Assembly (NCBI GenBank): GCA_964035545.1
Contig: OZ037766.1
Coordinates: 2,786,501 to 2,850,500, forward strand
DNA: 64,000 nucleotides
Direction of reading: 5' to 3'
Origin: Bugula neritina
Taxonomy: Eukaryota; Bryozoa; Gymnolaemata; Cheilostomatida; Bugulidae
Of the stretch, positions 33,464 to 44,407 are shown one piece after another. Position 1 is the first letter of the stretch, and each line of letters starts with the position of its first letter. Under the pieces are notes generated by a model. The model saw nothing but the letters and a program-made list of their open reading frames with translations. It was not told the origin of the DNA and did no database searches. Position numbers and translations under genes: made by a program.

Positions 33464-34852
33464 TTAGTCGCAAGTGACAGTGTTTGGTAGAGTGAATGGA
33501 TCTCCCCAGCTAGTAAGATCATAAAATTGCAAGTAAACATTGGCTCTCTTTATCATCTCTGCAGATATTTCAACACTGCAAGTCTTATCCCTGCCCATAT
33601 AAGTGCCCTTCTGACTGTCTTCAGCCAAAACATCTATTATCAACCCATACCGTTCATCAGTCAGTTCTAAGTTGATGTAACGAAACAGAGTTTGCAAATA
33701 TTTCATTTGATTGCTTAACCAGTGCTCATATTTAAACGCTGGCATAGCCCGAGAGCTGGGCACCCGTTCATTATACTCTCTAAAGTGAAAACATATCTCC
33801 GCCCAATTCAGGATAAAACCAAAAAACCGAAGCTCACAGGGTTTTGGAATATTTTGCTTCTTGAAAATATACTCCAGGTGGGTCTTGTCATCACAAGAAT
33901 TATACATGAACCCAAGAGGTCGAATACTGGGAAATATCCCAGATAGAATTTTGTTGGTAGCAATGTATGAAGTTACATCTGAAGGCAACTCTACTTTTGC
34001 CAGTAGGTTGTAGATTGAGGTGACTTGTTTTTCTACTTCTCTGTACATGAAGATGTTTTTGAACTTAGGAAACAACTTTGGCAAAAGCTTCATATCGGCT
34101 GTAGCAACAGTCGGTGAACCCTTGACAATTATAACACTGGCGTCCTTTTGGCTTGGCTTGAGTAACAGACATGTAGCTGCGTAAAATGTTCTCATATATT
34201 GCTCGGAAAACTCAGGTTTCTTGTTCCAATTCCCGAAATTCTTATACTTATAGACTTGATTAAGAGAGAAACAGCACTGCGGCTCAGATATGCAGGTCAC
34301 ATCTGGTAAGGCATTGAATGCTTGAGCTACAGCTGTGGAGCCACATCTTCCAGGATGGTGAATCCAGACCACTTTTGTGGTGGGTTCACCTATGACCTTT
34401 GATAACCGAATAAGAGAGCTGACTGGCATTATCAAAATATAGTTAGCAGCTTGATGCATTGCTTCAAACAAAAATGGCCACTTTCTCACATCTAACACGT
34501 TAACTTCAGGTGAAGGTACACAGAAGATAGCTTCTTTATCAGTTACTGTCATAAGTGTTATGTGTTTCTGTAGAGAATATTCTGGGTGTACAAACTTCAC
34601 ATGTGTTGATAAAAAGTGTCTCTGATAAAGAATAGTGAAAGGCGTAGGCTTAGATCTTGACCAGACTTTGAGCAGCTGTGCAGATGTTTCATATTCCTCC
34701 CCGACTTTGCATCTGTCCAAATGACTTTGAATACCAGCTATTCTCCAAGATATTAGTTGACAGATGCGTAGTAAACCGTAAAGTACAAGGTGAAATAAAT
34801 ATAGTACTACACTGATATAGGCCTGAAAGGTATAAGCATTCCAGGCACTCAT
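33464..34852 (-). CDS. Intact sulfotransferase-like type II membrane protein
   Basis: Single-exon gene of 462 residues. A hydrophobic segment at about residues 11-30 suggests a Golgi signal anchor. The sequence HHPGRCGSTA (about 165-174) matches the 5'-phosphosulfate loop of carbohydrate-type sulfotransferases. MYREVEKQVTSIY (about 269-281) sits where the 3'-phosphate motif (Arg, later Ser) belongs. The family transfers sulfate from PAPS to glycans or other acceptors; the substrate here cannot be told. Two broken relatives lie at 54.6-56.0 kb and 58.1-59.5 kb. This copy keeps Gln at residue 32, where both relatives have a stop. The family is divergent, and the sulfotransferase assignment rests mainly on the P-loop-like motif. 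Confidence 0.75.
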   Translation of the reverse strand: MSAWNAYTFQAYISVVLYLFHLVLYGLLRICQLISWRIAGIQSHLDRCKVGEEYETSAQLLKVWSRSKPTPFTILYQRHFLSTHVKFVHPEYSLQKHITLMTVTDKEAIFCVPSPEVNVLDVRKWPFLFEAMHQAANYILIMPVSSLIRLSKVIGEPTTKVVWIHHPGRCGSTAVAQAFNALPDVTCISEPQCCFSLNQVYKYKNFGNWNKKPEFSEQYMRTFYAATCLLLKPSQKDASVIIVKGSPTVATADMKLLPKLFPKFKNIFMYREVEKQVTSIYNLLAKVELPSDVTSYIATNKILSGIFPSIRPLGFMYNSCDDKTHLEYIFKKQNIPKPCELRFFGFILNWAEICFHFREYNERVPSSRAMPAFKYEHWLSNQMKYLQTLFRYINLELTDERYGLIIDVLAEDSQKGTYMGRDKTCSVEISAEMIKRANVYLQFYDLTSWGDPFTLPNTVTCD

Positions 34853-36120
34853 AATGCCAATATTAAATCAATAACTAATAAATTATTTATGCATACGACT
34901 ATTTGAACTAGTTTATCCCAATTAGCATTTCAACCTTGTACTAAATTCCTTGCATGTACTCATAGTGATAGAAAAGCTCAATAGCTGAATAAATTAATAT
35001 TGAAGAAATCTATTGTCCTTGACTCAATATTCTCATGACTTTGAGTCATGCATCAGCATTCAATATGAGGATAATTTGTCTCCAACATGATAACAGCTAC
35101 AATGAAATATGAATACATAATACAGTACAATAGAAACACTCACTTTGTAGTATGTACTGCTAATTTGATTTTAAGCAATACTAATACTAATAGCATATGT
35201 AAATAGAAATACCCATATTGATAGTTACTGTAATTATAATAATACCAATACTAATAGCATCTTCATCTTGAAGTTGATGATCATGATGATCTTTCACTTC
35301 GTCCTTTTTACTTTGACTTTCCATTCTTAGAGTTAAAAAGTTTAATTATAAGTCAGTAAGCGTAACAGTGGTCGACAAAAAATTACCTGGAAACTCCACA
35401 GTGAATAAGTGAAAAAATATCACCAGGCCAACAATAAAGCCACTCCATACGGAGCTTTCATTAAATCAAGATTGAGTCAGTGTGAGTGTGGGTGTTGAGC
35501 ACTAGGTCCTTGCGGCCGTAGGCAGGATGTTTATGTGCACATCTTTTCTCCTAACGTTCTGACAACACGACTTTTTTAAACATTTATTATTTTGTCAATT
35601 TTAATATAGTTGAAAAACATTTAAAAAAAGTAAAAACACAACATTTTTGCAAATTTTGTTACAAAATAATTATTACGGATCATGTTTTTAGTTGTTGACA
35701 TTTCTGATAAAAAGAACTGTTGCGCACGTTACTTTTTGTAATAGACTATGATCTTACGATACTCATAATTTATTAGAAAATTTGAACCAGTCAGTTGTTG
35801 GACATAGTTACAAGAGCAATTATGAAACATCTTTCGATCACAGACTACAGGATTGTCATGGAGAAGTTTTGTTTGAGAAACATGCGTTATGATTATTAAT
35901 ATAATACTTTTTTATGTACATACTATGATATTTTAGTTGACACAAATATATAAATTATAAAAGATACTTCTTATTTATTGTAATGTTTAATATTTATTGT
36001 TTATATTATTATTGTGCTAATTCTTATAGAATTAGATGTGCATGAAGCTAAAACAAAATCAGCACTACTAGACCTAGTCTAGTAGTAGTACTCATACTAG
36101 ACTAGTACTAGTACTAGTAC

Positions 36121-36175
<55 letters not shown>

Positions 36176-37221
36176 CTGGTAGTAGTACTACTCCTAATAC
36201 TAGTAGTAGTAATACTAGTAGTACTACTACTAATACTAAAAAAAACACAAACCTAATTCAATTGGAAGTAATTGGAAGTAGCTGCAAAGTATAATAATAA
36301 TTGAATTGAATTATTTTTATTATTGTGATTTGTGTTTTATTTTACAATCACGCTGTAATTTTTCTGTGCAGAAAGTAGGTAAACTCACAGGCCGTGTATG
36401 GGATTATGGTTGTGTTGTGATTCAGATTGGAGTTATGACATAGCTTTTGGTATTAATATAGCTTTGCGTTAGCTGTGAACTGAATGCAGATGTGAACAGC
36501 TGGGACCTTACAATTCTAACTTGAACCTGGTAAGTTGGACTAGTCTTACACATACATTCTCTCTATCAAAAAATTATTTTCAGTCGAGTAAATCAAATAT
36601 AATATTACCTAATATAGAATCATTTTTGCTCACACTTATAAGGTTGACAGTACAAACATAAGTTAAATTGTTTCAATTCACTTTTTGTGTTAGAACTATT
36701 TCAATTTTTATAGAAAAATTTGTAACAACAAATAGTTATATTATGCCAAATAAGTTAAAATTAAGTATAACAAACATACAACTGAAACTGTGAACTATTC
36801 CTGGTATCATGTCACGTGTGTAACTTACCCAAAAAATCTACCAGTTGAGTTTGCCAATTGGCATATTGTAAATGTAAGAAAGCGGTGTTCAGGAAATACT
36901 ACCGTAGTTATATACGCAAATGACAAGATAAAGTTAAGAAGCGTATAAAATTCGTGTGAAATTATTATATGAATGGTTCATTTTGTAATGAAAATATTGT
37001 TTTTGTGTTCAAAGTGCATTTTTGTAATAAAGGTGGGACACTTCGAGAACAGAATCATTTGTACTAAGCTAAGCGGTTTATTAATATGAAGAGCAGAGCT
37101 TTTTCAGTATGTATAGGCAATTAAATAGTGATGTAATGCGTTGAGAAACTACTATGTTAAGTCTTTTAATAGACATATTACTGGTATTTATAGCTGCTTA
37201 AATCTAATATTTAAACTGAAT
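34853..37221. other. Divergent spacer between sulfotransferase and ARM-TIR-SAM gene 1
   Basis: AT-rich spacer that should hold both 5' flanks. Apart from a (TAG)n tract near 36119 I see no coding segment or clear TATA/initiator pair. Confidence 0.6.
36119..36170. repeat. (TAG)n microsatellite with palindromic flanks
   Basis: About 16 TAG/GTA triplets flanked on both sides by CTAGTACTAGTACTAG-type strings that can fold back on themselves, covering roughly 36065-36235. Confidence 0.9.
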
Positions 37222-40200
37222 ATGGATCATCAACAACCTGCTCAGAACTCTCCTGTTAAAAGTTCTTCAGATGAAACCAAGGAGTCTGTTTTACCACCTT
37301 TAGCACCTGGTGATGGATCTAACATCGTTAGTAGTCCACCAGCCTCACCAGAGTATGTTCGTTCTCCGTCTGCAAAACCCACAGATAATGTAACAGCTCC
37401 GGAGCCAGCTGGTTCTGATTCTAAACTTGTACCACAACCACCACCAAAGTCTTCCCAAGAAACAAACAGTTTAGAACCTGATATTCTGGCACTCCTTCCT
37501 CCTCGACTGGCTCAAATGTCTGATGAAGAAAGAAAACGTTTATTTGTGGCAAAGTGTGACACTGAACAATACATTCAAAATGTCGAAGCAGTTGTGGATG
37601 TTTTAATGCACGAGTCTTTGTCACTGATAGAAGATTCTTCCAAGCTTATTCAGCTTTACAGGCAAGAATTGTAATTCTTTTGTTTTTCACCAGTAAATAA
37701 AAAAATAGTAATAAATTAAGTTTAGAAAGCTACTGGTGGATTTTGTCAATATATATTCTCTCTTGTAGTATGGTAGTAACTATAATAAGAAAATTAGTTC
37801 TATGTTTGGTGAATTTTAATTGTTTTACTTTGTTTTGTTTTATCTAGACTGATTTCTGCTGCAATTGTGATTAAGAAATGTGACATGGAAATGAAAGAAA
37901 AAGCTGTTCAAGCGTTAATAAAGAAAGGTTGGATGAAATTTCTCATGAATAGTTTTTTGCTGGTGATTGAGGAAGTGGAAAAACGTCAAGATGGTTGGGA
38001 AAATGGAAATAACAAAGTAACTATTTCTAACCTAACAATGGGGCTCATGGCTTTGACATTTATCATGAAGCGTTGTGCAGCTGAAACAGCAACTGAAATA
38101 TGCAACGCCATGGTTGCCTTTTTAATTCAAATCCTTGATCATCCGGCTCTGATAACTGCTGCAGCTGAAGGGGACCCAATAAATTTTAGGAAGAAGCTCC
38201 TTGCAGTTTTGGACGACATATCAAGGCTTGAAGTTCTCCGTAAGGAGATTTCTAGTAGTCAGTTGGAACAAATTGAAACTGTGTTGTGTAAATATATTGA
38301 TAAATTATCCTCTCTGAGCTCTGATTGCCAAAGAGCACTATACCTTCTTGGAGATGTTGATGTTGTGAACAGACTACCTCTTCAAAAGCTCTTAAATTTT
38401 GCTCCAACTACCGAAAGTTTAGAGTCAGATCTTGCTGATTGTCAAAAGACTGTAAAAAGGTTGAACTCAATCAGTATGGAGACTCATGTCTTGAAACCGT
38501 GGAGAGTTTATCTTGATTTCAGGTACTAGCAGGAGTTAGTGAAAGTATCAGCTAGTGCTCTGTTGTAATAATAAAAGATATTTTTGCAACACATGGTCAT
38601 TCAGTGATTTTCACAAATTGTTTTAAAAATTGCTGAAGAGTTTTTAGCTTGATTGACTATGAAGCATATTTAAAAATCTATAATTAACCACAATTATTGT
38701 GATTATTGCTCTATTTCAACAAATGCATTTAGTAAAAATAAGGCAAGATTTTTTTACAAATATTGTTTGAATTTTAATTATTTGTATTAATTTACTGTGG
38801 CTTATAACTTTATTTTCTGTCTATCTTTTATAGCTACATGATAACCGTGGTGAATCAGTCCAAGTTTTCGCAATGTTCTCCCACCGCATGTGGAGATTTT
38901 TACGCTGCTATAGTTAGAGATGGAGTGTGGTACAAGTTTGTGTCTGAGCTTTATCTTCATGTCATTGACTCACTCGAAAGGTTCAATGATGGGAGCCTCA
39001 AAATATCTTCAATTGCAATAGATGAAGCCTTAAAAAACCTCTACTACGCTCTCTCTACACTTCACAATGGCACTGATTATTGTAAAGATGTTCAAATCCT
39101 GCAGCTCACTGTTGACCATTTTTCCGACATGATTATTGAACAGTTGAAAAATCCTGTTCTTCTAAACATTTTGGCTAAAGATACTAGTGAGTCCAGCAAT
39201 AATAGTGAAAATTTACTTGTCGAGATTGGTGATGCGTTGCTAAGCATCATACACAACCTCACATTCTACTTCGAACCGTGTATTCCTACATTGAGAGAGA
39301 AGGGCATGATGTCAGTGGCAAGGAATGTACGAGAGCTTGCCTATACCTCAGACATCAAAACTTCTTGTCTTCTCATCATAGCCTATCTAATTGATGAGGG
39401 AGACAGCAAGGATGTGATGAAAATTACAGACGATGAATTATCTTTCCTAATTAAGGAAGTGAGGCTGTCAATGGAGCCTGAAAAGAAATCGGGATATCAT
39501 CCCGAAGAACTTATTGAAGGTTTAACGAGAATTGCCGGTATTGATCACAATAAACTAAAAGTGATTGAGCAGGGTGCTCTCCCTCTTCTGGTTCGGTCTC
39601 TCGATGCTGACAAGTATAACGCTGATCACCAGGCTGCCGCTGCTAAGGCCATCTGGAATCTGGCTTTTACTGATGAAAGTCGTCAAAAAATCATTGAGGA
39701 AGAAGGTTGCCTTGAAGGTAGAGTTTTGAACGTCACAAAGCATTTATTTAAATGTAATATTGTGTATTATTTGCCTTTCTATTTATTTATTTCCCACATA
39801 TAGCACTGCATAAACTGCAAAACTCTGAGAACCATAAAGTAAAAAATGCTGTTGGGGGAGCTTTGTGGCAAATTGAAGGAAAAAATAAGCATAAACAGAA
39901 CACTGTTAGTGAAGAGTTGACAAGAAATGGTAAATACTTACTTCTTAAGTTCCTTAATGCTTTCGTAATGACTCATTGATCAGTTCTGGCCTGTCACACA
40001 ATTAACCAATATTTTCATGGCTGACGGTCACAGTAAATTGCTGTCAACATTTCCATTTTCTAGACTCGAAACAGATAATGCTGAGTTATAATAAACTAGC
40101 TCGATCTGAAGTTCTCAAGATGAAAGAGAGGCTTGCTAATCTGGGTTACAAGGTGTGGATAGACGTAGAGCAGATCACTGCAGGTGAGTTGCATCAGTGC

Positions 40201-42930
40201 CTTTTCAAAATATCAAATGGAAAACAATCATTTAGAAAACAACTAATCACCAATAGACAACAAGAAAATAGACAATCAGCAAATGGACATTTGGAAAACG
40301 AGGAATATTTAACATGGACTAGTCTGGAAGAGTGCCCCAGTCCAAAATAGCTTTCAACAATAAATATATAAAGTCCGAATCAGTCAGGCCTATCATGAAA
40401 GTAGAATTAGTTGCCGAATAGTTTCAATTTAAGATGGCTCACAATTACAATAAGCCATTTTGACCTGACCAGATGCTGAATGCCCCCCTCCAAATTAGCT
40501 CATGTTGAATATGCTTTATTTTCCGAATGCCATTTTCCAAACGTCTACTTTCGAAGTGTCTGTTTCCAAGTTGTCTGTTGGTAATTTGTCCGTTTTCCAA
40601 ATAAGTGTTTTCCAATTGTCATTTTCAAAATGTGAGACAGCTTATTGAGATTAACTACTGTAGGCACAACATTTCTATGGGATTTTAGTAAGACATTGTG
40701 TAAGTGGCTGAGAAAAGTTTACAAATTTCAAGTAATTTGCATATTTTAATATCAAATTCTATTTGTTTACAATGTTCTTCAGTTTTTATCAGAATTTTAA
40801 TACCAAGTAGTTAATCAGTATAGTTGTATTTCGAGTTTTATTTTTGATCGTTTCTATGTTGCAGGTTTTTTGGCTGCTTTTTTTCTAAAAGCATTTATGC
40901 TAAAATCACTTATCTATTCAGGTGGTTCAACACTGGAAGCTATGAGCAAAGCCATTGAAGAATCAAGTTTGGTTTTAATCTTTTTCAGTGAAGCCTACAA
41001 AAACAGCACCAATTGCAGAGCAGGTAAAGCTAAAATCTAAGCTAGCTTCATCGTATATTTCCTAATGACTAGTTCAGCTGTTGAATGTAAGCTCAATATT
41101 ATAGTCGAGTGTTTTCCAGCGACCAGCCTTTGTCTGGGGGTTAGAGTCTTGGCTTAGCAAAAATGAAGTCATGAGTTCGATCTCCAGTAAAGGCGATTGG
41201 TGATGTTAGGAAGAGCATTCAGTCATATATGCTCCTGCGCCACACATAATTAGATAAATCCTTAGCAGGCTTGAAAAAAACCTTTTTCCTCTGGAGTTCT
41301 CATAAAGGCAGTGACTATAAACATGCGTGAGTTTTATGCATGAGTGTTGTTGGTTTTAGAGGCAGAGTATGTATTTGAACAGAGAAGGCCATTTCTCCCT
41401 GTACAAGTACAGCCCAAGTACGTACCTAACGGCTGGTTGGGAATCTTGCTAGGGACTAGATATCGTTACTGTCTGACTAAAGCTGACAGATACGATTTAG
41501 AAGTGTCATCACTACTACTTAAAGTACAGGAGCTCATTACTGGTGTCCAACAACCTAGTCTGGATGCAATAGGTACGTCTAGTAACAATCTAGTTTCTAG
41601 TAACAATCTTCGCCACTTAGTGCATAACTGTCAGCGTGTTTGAATTCAATTAAAATTAAGTCTAATCTGTAATAGATCCCTTTTTCCAATTGCTGTTTTC
41701 AAATACAAGGATTATGCATTTTATGTAGCTAGGTTAATACAACTAGTATGCTCTATTTTATTTAATTAGTGCTTCTTTTCAATGTTTTTATCTTATTGGA
41801 TGCATCACTGGAATAATTTTGGTTACTTACGGTGAAGAATATTTTATATATATATATATATATATATAAATATATCTTTACGAGCTAGTAATTTGATTAT
41901 AAATAGGTATACGAGAAACATTGTTATTTATTACTTTATTATGTAAAGTAATTACACTGATATTTCGGGTACCACTGTACCCATCTTCAGTGGTACCCGA
42001 AATATCAGTGTAATTACTTTACATAATAAAGTAATAAATAACAATGTTTCTCGTATACCTATTTATATATATATATATATGTCATGTTAGAGTATATTTT
42101 ATAATCTGAAACAAACAAAACTGTTCCAAATGTGTATACCCAGATGTCACTTAAGATACAGAACTCAACTGACACTTTTGTTTTCTTATATGTCCTGAAT
42201 GTGGTTTATATGTCGTATACATCTAGATTGGTTTAAGTTTCAAATGAAATTGGTGTAAAGGAAAGACAACTGTTATCTATCACTTACTGTTTTCTCAATC
42301 TCAAAGATTGTGTACGGCTGTATTCAAATTCTCAGTATTCCTGTTACTTGCAGACGGCCCTCTGATTGAGTCAACTGTAGAGCCACTGTTAGCCTCAGCT
42401 CCTTCAGAAAAGACAGTAAACTTGGAGTGCGTTAGTTGGACCACCCAACAAGTTGCTGAATGGCTGGGCACCTCAGATCTTTCGAATTTTGTGAAGTGGT
42501 AAGCTATGTATATGTAACGTGATTCAGTCATCATAAGAACAGCGAACTGGTGGACTATACCAACAGCAAGTTGCAGTAATTATTATCTACATTAATAATA
42601 ATAATTCTTGTTTTAGCTATTTTAATAATAATAATTTTCTTATTTATGCTGTTTTCTATATTATTATTCCCAAAATATCTCTGCTACATACATAGTTTTG
42701 CTATTTTTTATATTATACCCAAAATATTACTGCTACATATATTGTGTAGTTTTGTTATTTCTATAAGCTGTAGTGATAGGAAGATGAATGGAGAGATGTT
42801 GGCTGAGCTAGCATTGCTATCGCAGCACCACAAAGACACCTTCTACTCAATGATTGGTCAAATGCAAGGAGTTGATATCTTCGACTTTTTGAGATTTAGT
42901 TGTGCTGCCAAAAAACTTTGTCAGCAATAA
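37222..42930 (+). CDS. ARM-TIR-SAM protein, tandem copy 1, nine exons
   Basis: Exons: 37222-37661, 37848-38522, 38834-39717, 39804-39929, 40064-40183, 40922-41023, 41360-41572, 42354-42498, 42774-42930; 2862 nt, 953 residues. Residues 1-110 are Ser/Pro-rich and disordered. About 140-705 are armadillo/HEAT-like helices (for example ALPLLVRSLDADKYNADHQA and NAVGGALWQIEG). About 710-835 form a TIR domain: KQIMLSYN, GYKVWIDVEQIT, SSLVLIFFSEAY and NCRAEAEY. In that last motif the Glu is placed like the catalytic Glu of NAD-cleaving TIRs. About 875-950 form a SAM-like domain (SWTTQQVAEWL). The start is the ATG conserved in copy 2; an upstream frame has no ATG. Intron 1 uses a GC donor (CAG/GCAAGA). 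The stop codon overlaps AATAAA. Function in defence or cell death is inference from domain content. Confidence 0.85.
40202..40630. mobile_element. Inverted-repeat (MITE-like) element in copy 1 intron 5
   Basis: About 430 bp. The first 60 bases (TTTTCAAAATATCAAATGGA onward) are an imperfect reverse complement of the last 60 (ending CCAATTGTCATTTTCAAAA). The interior carries further inverted GGAAAAC/GTTTTCC blocks. The corresponding intron of copy 2 (47796-48015) lacks it, so it inserted after the duplication or was lost from copy 2. Confidence 0.65.
41101..41335 (+). mobile_element. tRNA-derived SINE-like insertion in copy 1 intron 6
   Basis: A segment of about 230 bp has an A-box-like TTAGAGTCTTGG and a B-box-like GAGTTCGATCTCC about 35 bases apart, the pol III internal promoter layout. 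The equivalent intron of copy 2 (48118-48218) lacks it, while the flanking TCAGCTGTTGAAT and TTGGTTTTAG are shared. Its ends and target duplication are not clear. Confidence 0.5.
41898..42067. repeat. Perfect 80-bp inverted repeat (hairpin) in copy 1 intron 7
   Basis: Left arm 41898-41977 and right arm 41988-42067 are exact reverse complements by eye, separated by a 10-base loop (TACCCATCTT). TA-rich runs flank both sides. Copy 2 lacks it between the shared flanks. It may be a fold-back transposon or a recent palindromic rearrangement. Confidence 0.9.
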
Positions 42931-44407
42931 AATTCCCAGAATCCTTAGGGGATGTAAGAATACAGTAGTCTATGTATGATCCTCTACAGTAATCTTATAG
43001 ATATGTGATGTACCATGTGCCTTTATTTTCCTTGTCAATACTTAGTAACCGTGTTATAAATATATTTTGCATGCTGCTTTTTTCTGACATTTTTGTAGCA
43101 ATTATTGGGTAACTTTATTAAATTGCTTAGTTTTTATAGTGTTTTACAAAAGTTATTTTTATATAACTAATTGACTAAGTTATTTATGCTTTTTGTATTG
43201 TTTTCTATTTTTGGATAAACTTATATTTAGTTTCTCTAATACTTAATTATATTTTTCCAAATTTTTGAGCAATTTTACTTCAAATAATTTTTTTCTGTTG
43301 TTTTTGCTTTTACTTTTCTTCTACGTATCATAAAAATCAAAGCGTTTCAGTCTCACATTATTTCTAGCTACTGCCACGAATATCACAAGTTCGCCTTTAT
43401 ACAAATGTTTATTATATATTCGGGAATTTCCAACCATGTTTTTATTTTTAGAGCATATGAACCAAAAATACACAATCTAAGTAACAGACAAATAGAACAC
43501 AAGATGAGGTGCTTATAATAATTTTACTGAGTAATATTTACTAGCTTCCTCAATGGTAAGCTATGATTCCTTACAAACTTAGGACACTAGAATAATATTC
43601 AATTATATTATTTGTATTTCATTGAGCAAGTAAAACAGTTGCTTTGAGGGGCAAAGATAACTAATGATATTTTCAAGTGAGCATGCTACTTTTAAATTTA
43701 TGTACATGTATATAATAGTTATACTTTTCATGCACCATGAGCTGTGTTATCCATCGTAAATTTAAGCAATGTAAAATGCATCAGAAAAATATTATTGCTC
43801 AGCAGTATATTATCTATACTTCAAATTTTATAATAATGTTTATGTATTTGTGGTTCTAACTTATAAACTTCCACGTGATAATCTGCACATATGGACACGG
43901 TTTGGCAATATAATAGCATTTACATGCAGAGTTCAAAGCTATAGAAATCCTGAATTTAATTGAACATTGTATTAATTATGTATGTTGGACAACTAGTCAC
44001 CAAGAATTGCGATCAGAAGTTATCCTACCAGATCTTTGTTAATTCTGGGTATTCCATGCACGTCCTCGTTTATTTTTCCAGCTATCGACATTTCGATTTA
44101 AATGACATTGACATCACTCCGTAATAAACTATGGACCTACAGCATTCGCTTTAAATCTAAGTTGCACGTTAGCTTGTAAGTACCAGTATTTATAAGCGAG
44201 AGAAGCACGAGCACAGACTAATGTATTACCATGGTGAACCTTTGCCGGAAAATCATAACAGCGCTGAGTTTGTGGAGAAAATCTCTTTAAAATTATGTTT
44301 TTACTGCTGATGCAACGTGAGCTTTTTAAATTGTACACGTGGAACTATGGTTAAATTTTATTGCTGGTTTTTACAGCTTTGTAAATCTGCTAATAATCAA
44401 ACTGAAT
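42931..44407. other. Spacer between the two ARM-TIR-SAM genes
   Basis: AT-rich 1.5-kb spacer with the 3' end of copy 1 and the promoter side of copy 2. Its first 150-200 bases are clearly similar to the sequence after copy 2 (from 49781), so the duplicated unit includes 3' flank. No gene is seen. Confidence 0.65.

Noticed and set aside
41965-42015. CTGAAGA ... GAAA in the centre of the 80-bp palindrome (minus strand), hammerhead-like
   Set aside because: There is an extra base before stem II and no complementary stem I or credible stem III. The pairing is explained by the palindrome.
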